DNA of 64,000 bases from Naasia aerilata (lineage in GTDB: Bacteria; Actinomycetota; Actinomycetes; Actinomycetales; Microbacteriaceae). The stretch is from contig NZ_AP027731.1 in the NCBI RefSeq assembly GCF_030296595.1, forward strand, positions 620,001 through 684,000, given 5' to 3'. Positions 27,005 through 35,941 of this stretch are shown piece after piece. The notes beneath the pieces are model-generated. The model did not search any database. It saw only the letters and a program-made list of their open reading frames with translations, and was not told the DNA's origin. The position numbers and the translations under genes were made by a program. Each line of letters begins with the position of its first letter. Within the stretch, counting starts at the first letter, position 1.

Positions 27005-27010
27005 TACTCT
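27005..27010 (+). promoter_or_regulatory. Leaderless -10 box for the 92-aa membrane protein
   Basis: TACTCT-N6-ATG; the purine-rich GGGGG between them could also act as an RBS. Confidence 0.35.
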
Positions 27011-27016
27011 GGGGGC

Positions 27017-27295
27017 ATGACCCGCACCGGCAGCTCGGAACCCGCGGACCGCATGTTCGGCTCTCGCGCGGAGCGGACGCTCGGCGCGATGGCGGCGACG
27101 GTCGTGGGGCTCTCCATCCTCTCGATGATCGCCGTCTTCGTGGCGGGTCTCGCGAAGGTCGACACGTCGCAGGGAATCTGGGTGGCGGTCACCCTGCTCC
27201 CCCTGCTCGGCCTGCCTGTCGGCATCCTGCTGATGATCGCGGCGATCGTCGTCAACGCGGTGCGACGGGCGCGCTCGGCCCGCTCCTCCTCCTGA
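27017..27295 (+). CDS. Hypothetical membrane protein (92 aa)
   Basis: A small protein with a hydrophilic N-terminus (about 25 residues) and two membrane helices (MAATVVGLSILSMIAVFVAGLA, WVAVTLLPLLGLPVGILLMIAAIVVNAV), ending in a basic tail. Family not recognised. It is divergent from the cold-shock gene. Confidence 0.7.
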   Translation: MTRTGSSEPADRMFGSRAERTLGAMAATVVGLSILSMIAVFVAGLAKVDTSQGIWVAVTLLPLLGLPVGILLMIAAIVVNAVRRARSARSSS

Positions 27296-27350
27296 AAACG
27301 GGCCTTCTCGCCACCCCGGAGACTCTCAGGCAGCACCCAGCCGATCCGCA

Positions 27351-27356
27351 GATAAT
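27351..27356 (+). promoter_or_regulatory. Leaderless -10 box for response regulator
   Basis: GATAAT-N6-ATG, five of six matches to TATAAT. Confidence 0.45.
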
Positions 27357-27362
27357 GGGCAG

Positions 27363-28055
27363 ATGGCCGACGGACCCCGCATCCTCATCGTCGACGACGA
27401 GCCGAACATCCGCGACCTGCTCACGACGAGCCTCCGCTTCGCCGGCTTCGCGGTGCGCGCGGTAGGCAACGGAGCGGCCGCCATCTCCGCCGTCCTCGAG
27501 GAGGAGCCGGACCTGATCATCCTCGACGTGATGCTTCCCGACATGAACGGGTTCGGCGTCACCAAGCGGCTGCGCTCCTCCGGCTACACCTCGCCCATCC
27601 TGTTCCTCACCGCCAAGGACGACACCGAGGACAAGATCACCGGCCTCACCGTCGGCGGCGACGACTACGTCACGAAGCCGTTCAGCCTCGACGAGATCGT
27701 GGCCCGCATCAAGGCGATCCTCCGCCGCACGATGCACGCCGAGGAGGACGCGATCATCCGGGCCGGCGAGCTGACGATGGACCAGGACACGCACGAGGTC
27801 ACCATCGGCACCCAGTCGGTCGAGCTGAGCCCCACCGAGTTCAAGCTCCTCCGCTACCTGATGCTCAACCCGAACCGGGTGCTCTCCAAGGCGCAGATCC
27901 TCGACCACGTGTGGGAGTACGACTTCAACGGGGACGCCGGGATCGTCGAGTCCTACATCTCCTATCTCCGACGCAAGCTCGACCAGTACTCGAGCGAGCC
28001 GGTCATCCAGACGAAGCGCGGCTTCGGCTACATGCTCAAGGCGACCAAGGTCTGA
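27363..28055 (+). CDS. OmpR-family response regulator
   Basis: A 230-residue regulator. The receiver domain (about 5-120) has the acidic pair VDDEP, phospho-acceptor Asp in LIILDVMLPD and Lys in YVTKPFS. The winged-helix DNA-binding domain (about 135-228) ends VIQTKRGFGYMLKATKV. It is closest in feel to the PhoP/TrcR/TcrA group, not MtrA. It is followed 41 nt later by its histidine kinase, which has its own leaderless signal. Confidence 0.92.
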   Translation: MADGPRILIVDDEPNIRDLLTTSLRFAGFAVRAVGNGAAAISAVLEEEPDLIILDVMLPDMNGFGVTKRLRSSGYTSPILFLTAKDDTEDKITGLTVGGDDYVTKPFSLDEIVARIKAILRRTMHAEEDAIIRAGELTMDQDTHEVTIGTQSVELSPTEFKLLRYLMLNPNRVLSKAQILDHVWEYDFNGDAGIVESYISYLRRKLDQYSSEPVIQTKRGFGYMLKATKV

Positions 28056-28082
28056 GGCCCGGGTCTTCCCAGCCGCCGTACC

Positions 28083-28088
28083 TACACT
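28083..28088 (+). promoter_or_regulatory. Possible leaderless -10 box for histidine kinase
   Basis: TACACT-N8-GTG, which would allow the kinase to be made separately from the regulator. Confidence 0.3.
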
Positions 28089-28096
28089 GATCCACC

Positions 28097-29857
28097 GTGC
28101 ACGAATCGCTGGTGGAGTGGTGGAACAGCATCTCGCTGCGCACCAAGATCACCGGCGTCACCGTGCTGCTGCTGACCTTCGGCCTTCTCGTCACCGGCCT
28201 GGGCACGATGACCGTGATGCGCAACTTCCTCTTCGACGAAGTCGACAGCCAGATCATCAACGCCGCCAACCGCCTGCCGGACAGCTTCCGCATCGATGAC
28301 GACGCCTCCATCTGGGGCGGGAACGCGCTGGCGCCGACCGACTACGTGCTCGCGGCCGTGGACAGCACCGGCAAGGTGATCGACACCAACGCCCAGTGGG
28401 AGAGCGCAGACGAGCCGCCCTCGGTGAAGGACATCACGCGCTCCTACACGCAGACGCACGCGGGCGTGCCGTTCACCGTGCGGAACGCCGACCACACCAG
28501 CGAGTGGCGGGTGGTCGCCATACCCGGCGTCAGCGCGGCCACCTCGGAGTACTACACGCTCATCATCGGACTGCCGCTCGACACCACGAACAAGGCCATC
28601 GCGCGGATGTTCACGCTGTTCCTGCTGTTCGGGATCGTCGTGGTCGTGCTCGGGGCCGTCCTCACCCGGCTGCTCGTGACCTCCGCCTTCGGCCCCCTCC
28701 GCCAGGTGGAGAAGACCGCCGCCGAGATCGCGGACGGCGACTTCAGCCAGCGCCTCGCGGGCGCGACGCCGAACACCGAGGTGGGCCGCCTCAACCGCTC
28801 GCTCAACACCATGCTCAGCCGCATCGACCGCGCCTTCAGCGATCGCGCCCGCACCATCGAGCAGATGCGCCGATTCGTCGGCGACGCGAGCCACGAGCTC
28901 CGCACTCCCCTGGTGTCGCTGCGCGGCTATGCGGAGCTGTACCGCATGGGAGCCCTGCAGACTCCGGAAGAGGTCGCGCAGGCGATGGACCGCATCGAGC
29001 GCGAGGCGATCCGCATGAGCGGGCTTGTCCAGGACCTCCTCGAGCTCGCGCGCCTCGACGAGACGAAGCCGCTGCAGCTCTCCCCCGTTGCGCTCCTGCC
29101 GCTCGCGAAGGACGCCGCCCTCGACGCGATGGCGTCCTCCCAGGGGCGCATCGTGAGCGTCGTGACCGACCAGCAGGCACCCTCGGCAGCGGACGGCGAC
29201 CTTCAAGGCGACGACGAGGACGCGGACTCGACGGTCCTCGAGGACGAGCTGGAGCCGGAGACGGCGCCGACCCCGGCGAGCAGCGAGAGCACATCCCGCA
29301 CGGCGACCAAGGTCCGCGTCCCCCGCACCTCCACCACCACCGGTCCGCTCGCGTTCTCCCGCGCCCAGCTGGCGCGCCTGCGCCGCCGGCGGGGTGACTC
29401 CGCGGGCCTCCCCGTCGTGGTCGTCTCCGAGGACCGCGGCACCGAGCGGCCGGCCCCTCCCGCCATCGTCCTCGGCGAGGAGAACAAGATCCGCCAGGTG
29501 CTCACCAACCTGCTCGGCAACGCGACCAGGTTCACCGCGAAGGACACCCCCATCGAGATCGTGATCCGCACCGACGCGGAGACGTCGAGCGCGGTCGTCG
29601 AAGTGGTCGACCACGGCGAGGGGATCCCGCCGCAGGTGCGGGAGAAGATCTTCCAGCGCTTCTGGCGCGCGGACAGCTCGCGCGCCCGCGACACCGGCGG
29701 CAGCGGCCTGGGCCTCGCCATCGTGTCCGCCATCGTCGCCGCGCACCGCGGCAAGGTGGAGGTGGACGAGACGCCCGGCGGCGGCGCCACCTTCCGTGTC
29801 CGGCTCCCGCTCCTCCACATCGAGGACGACGAGGACGACTCCCCCGAAGACGACTGA
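28097..29857 (+). CDS. Sensor histidine kinase with an unusual linker
   Basis: A 586-residue membrane kinase. TM1 is at about 18-40, an extracellular sensor at 41-168 and TM2 at about 170-193; then HAMP (193-250), HisKA with phospho-His266 (DASHELRTPLVSLRGY) and HATPase_c from about 458 (NLLGNATRF, DHGEGIP, GGSGLGLAI). Between HisKA and HATPase lies an insertion of about 100 residues (358-456) with an acidic stretch and an Arg-rich stretch (ARLRRRRG), not typical of the family. It pairs with the response regulator upstream. The last residues are acidic (EDDEDDSPEDD). Signal unknown. Confidence 0.9.
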   Translation: MHESLVEWWNSISLRTKITGVTVLLLTFGLLVTGLGTMTVMRNFLFDEVDSQIINAANRLPDSFRIDDDASIWGGNALAPTDYVLAAVDSTGKVIDTNAQWESADEPPSVKDITRSYTQTHAGVPFTVRNADHTSEWRVVAIPGVSAATSEYYTLIIGLPLDTTNKAIARMFTLFLLFGIVVVVLGAVLTRLLVTSAFGPLRQVEKTAAEIADGDFSQRLAGATPNTEVGRLNRSLNTMLSRIDRAFSDRARTIEQMRRFVGDASHELRTPLVSLRGYAELYRMGALQTPEEVAQAMDRIEREAIRMSGLVQDLLELARLDETKPLQLSPVALLPLAKDAALDAMASSQGRIVSVVTDQQAPSAADGDLQGDDEDADSTVLEDELEPETAPTPASSESTSRTATKVRVPRTSTTTGPLAFSRAQLARLRRRRGDSAGLPVVVVSEDRGTERPAPPAIVLGEENKIRQVLTNLLGNATRFTAKDTPIEIVIRTDAETSSAVVEVVDHGEGIPPQVREKIFQRFWRADSSRARDTGGSGLGLAIVSAIVAAHRGKVEVDETPGGGATFRVRLPLLHIEDDEDDSPEDD

Positions 29858-29913
29858 ACTCCCCGGCGGCACCCCTGGCGCCCTACCGTCGCTCGCGACC
29901 GGAAGGAGCACCC

Positions 29914-30207
29914 ATGCCCAGATTCACCGTCGACAGCGAAGCCGTCCTCGCCGCGCAGTCCGCCGTCAGCGCCGCCATCCCTCGCGTCCAGGGCGACGTT
30001 GCGTCCCTGCTCGCCTCGCTCACCGCCCTCCAGGACTCCTGGGGAGGGGCGGCCGCCGTCGCGTTTCAGGGGGTCGTGTCCGAGTGGAGGGGCACGCAGC
30101 AGAGGGTCGAGGAGTCGTTGGTCGCCATCAATCAGGCTCTGGGTGCTGCCGCTCGGCAGTACCTCGAGGTCGAGGAGGCCAACGTGCGGCTGTTCAGCGT
30201 GAGGTGA
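29914..30207 (+). CDS. WXG100-family (ESAT-6-like) protein
   Basis: A 97-residue helical hairpin protein: W43-x-G45 within LQDSWGGAAA, flanked by two helices, is the WXG100 hallmark. Such proteins are substrates of ESX/type VII secretion. No EccC-type ATPase or other ESX component is in this window, so it is an orphan here. GGAAGGAG precedes the ATG. The C-terminus lacks a clear YxxxD/E signal (QYLEVEE is the nearest match). Confidence 0.85.
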   Translation: MPRFTVDSEAVLAAQSAVSAAIPRVQGDVASLLASLTALQDSWGGAAAVAFQGVVSEWRGTQQRVEESLVAINQALGAAARQYLEVEEANVRLFSVR

Positions 30208-30230
30208 GGTTCGTTTGTCCGGGCCGCGCC

Positions 30231-30311
30231 GGGGAGGGGCCGCCACCGCTTCTCAGACAGCTGCGCGCGAAGCATCGCGCGCAGAACTCGCCTCGGCGGC
30301 GGCCCCTCCCC
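30231..30311. repeat. Nested inverted repeat (cruciform-prone)
   Basis: Outer perfect arms of 14 bp (GGGGAGGGGCCGCC and complement, 30231-30244 and 30298-30311) enclose a second perfect 10-bp hairpin CTGCGCGCGA-AGCA-TCGCGCGCAG (30261-30284). It follows the WXG100 stop by 23 bp; there is no T run, so it may be a structural RNA end or a factor-dependent terminator. Confidence 0.7.
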
Positions 30312-30372
30312 AGCGCTCCGCTCACGCGATCGCTTTCGCAGGCGGCTGGGTAGAGAGAAAGAGGAGAGGGAA

Positions 30373-30409
30373 CGAAGAAGGGCGGTCCCTTCGGGACCGC
30401 CCTTCTTCG
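30373..30409. terminator. Terminator downstream of groEL
   Basis: A perfect 16-17-bp stem (GAAGAAGGGCGGTCCC and complement) closed by a TTCG-type loop, 11 bp after the groEL stop. It is likely to work for groEL and possibly from both sides. Confidence 0.75.
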
Positions 30410-30420
30410 TACTGTGACTT

Positions 30421-32113
<1,693 letters not shown>

Positions 32114-32116
32114 TTC

Positions 32117-32145
32117 ATCTTGGCAGTCGACCCCGACGAGTGCAA
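32117..32145 (-). promoter_or_regulatory. groEL promoter
   Basis: TTGCAC (-35) is separated by exactly 17 bp from CAAGAT (-10). The CIRCE element begins 3 bp after the -10, covering the predicted transcription start, which suits repression by HrcA. Confidence 0.65.
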
Positions 32146-32178
32146 GGCGACGGGTGCCCGGGAGGAACGACGGGAGGC

Positions 32179-32382
32179 TCAGGCCAGGCGGACGGCCTCG
32201 GCCTGCGGGCCCTTGGACCCGGCGCCGACCTCGAAGGTCACCACCTGCCCCTCCTCGAGCGACTTGTAGCCCGGCATGTCGATCGCCGAGTAGTGCACGA
32301 ACACGTCCTGTCCGCCGCCGTCCACTGTGATGAAGCCGAAGCCCTTCTCAGCGTTGAACCATTTGACGGTCCCTTGCGCCAT
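32179..32382 (-). CDS. cspA: Cold-shock protein CspA-like
   Basis: A 67-residue single cold-shock domain: [19 protein letters not shown] (RNP1 KGFGFI) and VFVHYSAI (RNP2). It is an RNA chaperone of the cytosol. ATG 32382 has AGGAG at 7 nt. A TACTAT box about 54 bp upstream implies a short leader. It is convergent with groEL's promoter region. Confidence 0.95.
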   Translation of the reverse strand: MAQGTVKWFNAEKGFGFITVDGGGQDVFVHYSAIDMPGYKSLEEGQVVTFEVGAGSKGPQAEAVRLA

Positions 32383-32435
32383 CTGTACTCCTGTACTGCT
32401 GTGCTGAAGGACGACCAGGCGGACGACCCGGGGGA

Positions 32436-32441
32436 ATAGTA
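32436..32441 (-). promoter_or_regulatory. Probable -10 box of cspA
   Basis: TACTAT on the minus strand, giving a predicted 5' leader of about 45-50 nt. Confidence 0.4.
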
Positions 32442-32558
32442 GCGAGCAGCACGACCGCCGAATGGCCCCGATGCGCACCGTGGCGCCGATCGGCCCGCAT
32501 CGGATCGCGAATTAAACGCGGCCGAAACACGGCCGTCGCACAGCGGCGGGTCGGGGCC

Positions 32559-33130
32559 TCAGCCGGCCGAGGCGTAGTCGGCGCCGAGGACGACCGTGAT
32601 GCGATCCTCTCCTTGAACGGCGAACTGGTCCGACAGCTGGATCGGGGCCCCGTTGAGCGCCGCCGAGAGACCGCGTGCGGCCCCCTCCTGCTCGGGATCG
32701 GAGTAGTAGACGATCGTCGCCGAGATGTCCTGCTCGCTCGCGTTGCTTCGCGCGCCGATCGTCCAGCCCTGCGCCGCGAGCGCGTCCCCGCCTGGCCGGC
32801 CAGCCCGTCGACATCGGTTCCGTTGAGCACCACGACGCTCACCGCCGGATCGACGGTGGGCTGAGCCGTCGGGGTGGCGACCGGGGTGGCCGTCGCACTC
32901 GGTGTCGCATCGCCCCCGCCCCCGCCGCCGCCGAAGGGGTTGTCGAACGAGACCCGGTCGTTGATGAGGAACATGCCGAGCACGCCGAGACCGATGAGCA
33001 CGCCGGTGGCGAGGGCGGCCCAGGCGAAGGCGATCCAGCCGCGCCCGCCCGGCCGGGGTGCACGATGCGCGCCGACGCGCTGGAGGTCGGCGGGCGGCCG
33101 GTCGAACCGGTCGGTCGGATAGGTGGGCAT
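32559..33130 (-). CDS. LytR C-terminal-domain membrane protein (one frame break)
   Basis: Repaired length is 190 residues. A cytoplasmic N-terminus is followed by one membrane helix (WIAFAWAALATGVLIGLGVLGMFLI), a Gly/Thr/Pro linker and an extracellular LytR_C domain (VSVVVLNGTDVDGLAGQAGDALAAQGW, ending ITVVLGADYASAG). One base is missing in the C run 32786-32789 (G run on the coding strand). LytR_C domains accompany cell-wall teichoic-acid ligases; this stand-alone form is common in Actinobacteria next to DUF3263. Confidence 0.85.
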
Positions 33131-33168
33131 GGCTCCTGTTGCTGGTCGTCGGGCGGTGGCCGCGGCGG

Positions 33169-33443
33169 TCAGGGGTCCTGCGCAGATTCATCCGGCCGGC
33201 GCGGCGGGCGACTCGCGCATCCCGGAGCCGCTGGAGCCGCTTGACGAGCATCGGATCGTGCACGAGCGCAGCGGGCGAGTCGATGAGGGCGCCGAGCAGC
33301 TGGTAGTAGCGGGCGGCGGAGATGCCGAACTCCTCGCGGATGGCTTCCTCCTTCGCTCCGGCGTGCCGCCACCAGGTCCGCTCGAAGGCGAGGATGGCCA
33401 CATCCCGGTCGGACAGCTCGGCGCCGGAGGGTACAGAAACCAC
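33169..33443 (-). CDS. DUF3263 protein (probable frame break near the C-terminus)
   Basis: About 91 residues, with the DUF3263 core LSDRDVAILAFERTWWRHAGAKEEAIREEFGISAARYYQLLGALIDSPAALVHDPMLVKRLQRLRDAR, a helix-turn-helix-like motif found in Actinobacteria. As given, the frame runs on through the start of the LytR_C gene; one missing base near 33193-33200 would end the protein as RPDESAQDP at 33169, 38 bp before the next start. Its role is probably regulatory, inferred from the fold only. Confidence 0.8.
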
Positions 33444-33518
33444 TGCCCCTCCCCTCCCGGAATACGGTCACCCTAGCGAGCGAACCTCCGCTCGGAGCGC
33501 AGCGACAGGCGCGGCTCG

Positions 33519-33524
33519 TACACT
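33519..33524 (+). promoter_or_regulatory. Leaderless -10 box for msrB
   Basis: TACACT-N7-ATG. Confidence 0.4.
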
Positions 33525-33531
33525 CGGGCAC

Positions 33532-33945
33532 ATGGCGTACAAGGTGACCAAGACCGAGGACGAGTGGCGCGCGGAGCTCGGGCCCAACGAGTACCAGGTG
33601 CTGCGGCAGGCGGCGACGGAGCGGCCGTGGTCCGGCGCTCTGCTGGACGAGAAGCGCTCCGGCGTCTACGTGTGCAAGGCGTGCGGCGCGGAGCTGTTCC
33701 GCAGCACGACCAAGTTCGAGTCCGGCTCCGGCTGGCCGAGCTTCTTCGAGCCGGTCAGCCCGGACGCGGTCGAGCTGCACAGCGACAGCACGTTCGGAAT
33801 GGTCCGCACCGAGGTTCTGTGCGCCACGTGCGGCTCGCACCTCGGCCACCTGTTCGACGACGCCCCGCAGACGCCCACCGGGGAGCGGTACTGCATGAAC
33901 TCGCTGTCGCTCGACTTCGAGACCCAGGACGACGGGGCCCGCTAG
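33532..33945 (+). CDS. msrB: Peptide-methionine (R)-S-oxide reductase
   Basis: A 137-residue MsrB that repairs oxidised methionine (R-epimer). Zinc pairs CKACG and CATCGSHLGH, the SGSGWPSFF substrate loop and the catalytic Cys in GERYCMNSLSL are all present. The TAG stop shares CTAG with the stop of the convergent phosphatase gene. Confidence 0.96.
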   Translation: MAYKVTKTEDEWRAELGPNEYQVLRQAATERPWSGALLDEKRSGVYVCKACGAELFRSTTKFESGSGWPSFFEPVSPDAVELHSDSTFGMVRTEVLCATCGSHLGHLFDDAPQTPTGERYCMNSLSLDFETQDDGAR

Positions 33946-35204
33946 CCTCCCACCCGATGGCCGGGCAGCCGGTGCAGCACGAGGACCGTGAGGTCGTCGG
34001 GCGCAGCGCCGCCGATCCGCGCTGAGATCGCGTTGACAGCGCCCACGGCGCTCGACGCAGTCCGCACGATGGCCTCGACCTCATCCAGGGACTCGAGGGT
34101 GCCGTCGAGGCCGTCGAGCGCGCCGTCGCTGACGGATACGAGGAAGTCGCCCGGCCGCAGCTGCACCTCCCGCTCCTCCCAGGTGAGGTCCCACCCGACG
34201 CCGAGCGGCAGGCCCGTCGACGAGAGCCGCTCGCTGGTGCCATCGGCCCGCACGAGTGTCGTGAGCCCGTGGCCGGCGTCGATGTAGCGCAGGATGCCCG
34301 TCTCCTCCTCGAGGTGCGCGTGGAACAGGGTCACGAAGGTCCGCGCGTTCTCGAGGTCGGCGTCGAGCGCCTCAGCGGCGGCCTCCACGGCAGCCGCGAC
34401 TCCGTCGAAGCGCGAGCCCGCCCGCATGGTCGCGCGGACCGTTGCCGCCATGAGCGCCGCGGGCACGCCCTTGCCCATCGCGTCGGCGAGCGTGAAGGCG
34501 GCGCCCCCGCGGACCGGATACCAGTCGTAGAAGTCGCCGCTGACCGCCCGCACGGGGCGGAGGAGACCGGCCGCCTCGTAGCCGGGCATCGTCACGAGCG
34601 ACCTCGGCAGGAGTCCGTGCTGAACCACGGCACTGTCCGCCATCTCGTGCACGAGTGCCAGCTCGTCCTGGACCCAGAGGGCCAGGTCGCGCAGGATGCC
34701 CTCCTGCTCGGCGGTGAACTCGCGCGGGACGGTGTCCGCGACGCAGATCGTGCCGACCCGCTCGCCGCCCGGTCCCTCGATGGGATGGCCGGCGTAGAAG
34801 CGGACGCCGAGCGGACCGGTGACCGCGGGGTTGTCGCGGAAGCGCGGGTCAGCGGCGGAGTCCTTCACGACGAGGGTCTCGGGCTGCGCGATGGTCACGT
34901 TGCAGAACGCGGTTCCACGGGAGGACTCCCCCGGGACCGGCAGAGTGCTGGATTTGACCCACTGCCGGTCGTGGTCGACGAAGTTGATCACCGCGAGGTC
35001 GAAGCCGAGCAGGCGGCGGGCCATCCGGGTGATGCGGTCGAAGCGCTCGCTGGGTCCCGTGCCGACGATGCGGAGCTCGTCGACGGCGCGCTGCCGTGCG
35101 AGCTCGGCCACGGCGGCATCCTCGGCCTGAGTCAGCGCGGTCGCGACCGGAAGCGCGGGGAGCGCGATGACGGCGGGGAGGATCGGAGCCGGCTCGGGGG
35201 TCAT
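33942..35204 (-). CDS. GAF-PP2C (SpoIIE/RsbU-type) phosphatase, module A
   Basis: A 420-residue soluble protein. A GAF sensor domain (about 45-195; INFVDHDRQWVKS, GTAFCNVTI, GHPIEGPGGERVGTICV) precedes a PP2C/SpoIIE serine phosphatase domain (about 215-415) with metal-binding Asp in RAVSGDFYDW, TLADAMGKGVPAALM, IDAGHG and VSDGALDGLDG. It should dephosphorylate the STAS protein of the same operon. ATG 35204 overlaps the kinase stop (ATGA). It is the last gene of the GT2-STAS-kinase-phosphatase operon. Confidence 0.9.
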   Translation of the reverse strand: MTPEPAPILPAVIALPALPVATALTQAEDAAVAELARQRAVDELRIVGTGPSERFDRITRMARRLLGFDLAVINFVDHDRQWVKSSTLPVPGESSRGTAFCNVTIAQPETLVVKDSAADPRFRDNPAVTGPLGVRFYAGHPIEGPGGERVGTICVADTVPREFTAEQEGILRDLALWVQDELALVHEMADSAVVQHGLLPRSLVTMPGYEAAGLLRPVRAVSGDFYDWYPVRGGAAFTLADAMGKGVPAALMAATVRATMRAGSRFDGVAAAVEAAAEALDADLENARTFVTLFHAHLEEETGILRYIDAGHGLTTLVRADGTSERLSSTGLPLGVGWDLTWEEREVQLRPGDFLVSVSDGALDGLDGTLESLDEVEAIVRTASSAVGAVNAISARIGGAAPDDLTVLVLHRLPGHRVGG

Positions 35205-35614
35205 CGGGCGAGCTTCCGGGCGATGTACCAGCGGTTGTGGTCGTCGCCGCGCCCGTACTCGACCACGTCGACCAGGGCGTTGATGAGCGGGAGACCCCGC
35301 CCCGACTCCGCCAGCTCGTCGGGCAGCTCCGCGGCACCCAGGCGGACGTCGCCCGGCTGACCGGAATCGGTGAGGGTGGCCTCCAGGCTGTCGGCGCTCA
35401 CGGTGAGATCGAGGCGGCACAGGACGCCGGCTCCCGCGTCCGCATGCCGCATCACGTTCGAGGTCAGCTCGATCAGCGCGGTCTCGAACGAGATGCGGTC
35501 GCGCAGCGAGACCTCCGCGTGGTCGTCCCAGACGGACTGGAGGATGTCGTGGACGGTGTCAACGTCGTCCGGCGGACAGGACATCTCGATGGAACGGAGC
35601 CGGGTGTCAGGCAC
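35201..35614 (-). CDS. RsbW-like anti-sigma / serine-kinase ATP-binding protein, module A
   Basis: A 137-residue GHKL ATPase. The N box is FETALIELTSNVMRHAD, the D/G1 region LTDSGQPGD and the G2 loop ELAESGRGLPLINALVD. It should phosphorylate the conserved Ser of the partner STAS protein and sequester a sigma factor or other target when free. It overlaps both neighbours (start inside the STAS stop, stop inside the phosphatase start). No sigma factor is encoded nearby. Confidence 0.9.
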   Translation of the reverse strand: MPDTRLRSIEMSCPPDDVDTVHDILQSVWDDHAEVSLRDRISFETALIELTSNVMRHADAGAGVLCRLDLTVSADSLEATLTDSGQPGDVRLGAAELPDELAESGRGLPLINALVDVVEYGRGDDHNRWYIARKLAR

Positions 35615-35941
35615 GGGAGAACGCCTCCTCGGGGTTCGCGTAGGGAGTCAGGACCCGCTCCATGTTCGTGAGCTGGAGGACGAGCCGGATTTGCTCCCCG
35701 CGGAGGCGATCCGCAGGTCGCCGCCCGCCTGGCGGGTGCTCTTGAGCCCGCCGATCAGGGCGCCGAGGCCCGAGGAGTCGAGGAAGGGCACATCGGCGAG
35801 GTCGACGACGACGCGCGAGCTGCCCTCGGCGACGAGCGAGGCGACGGCCTCGCGGACCGCCGGCGCGCTCACCATGTTGAGGTTTCCCTGAAGCCGCAGG
35901 ATCGCGACTCCTCCGTCGGTGTAGGTGACGGAATGCTCCAT
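35607..35941 (-). CDS. STAS anti-anti-sigma protein, module A (one frame break)
   Basis: Repaired length is 111 residues, identical to its paralogue of module B. LQGNLNMVSAPAVREAV, then the phosphorylatable Ser in FLDSSGLGALIGGLKSTRQAGGDLRIA, then QIRLVLQLTNMERVL. One base is missing in the run 35696-35699; adding it joins RIASAGE to QIRLVLQL. Its ATG overlaps the stop of the glycosyltransferase gene by one base, so it is made together with it. Confidence 0.9.

Noticed and set aside
27363..28055. Assignment of the response regulator as MtrA
   Set aside because: The C-terminus (KRGFGYMLKATKV) and the large kinase partner fit the PhoP/TrcR-like group better than MtrA.
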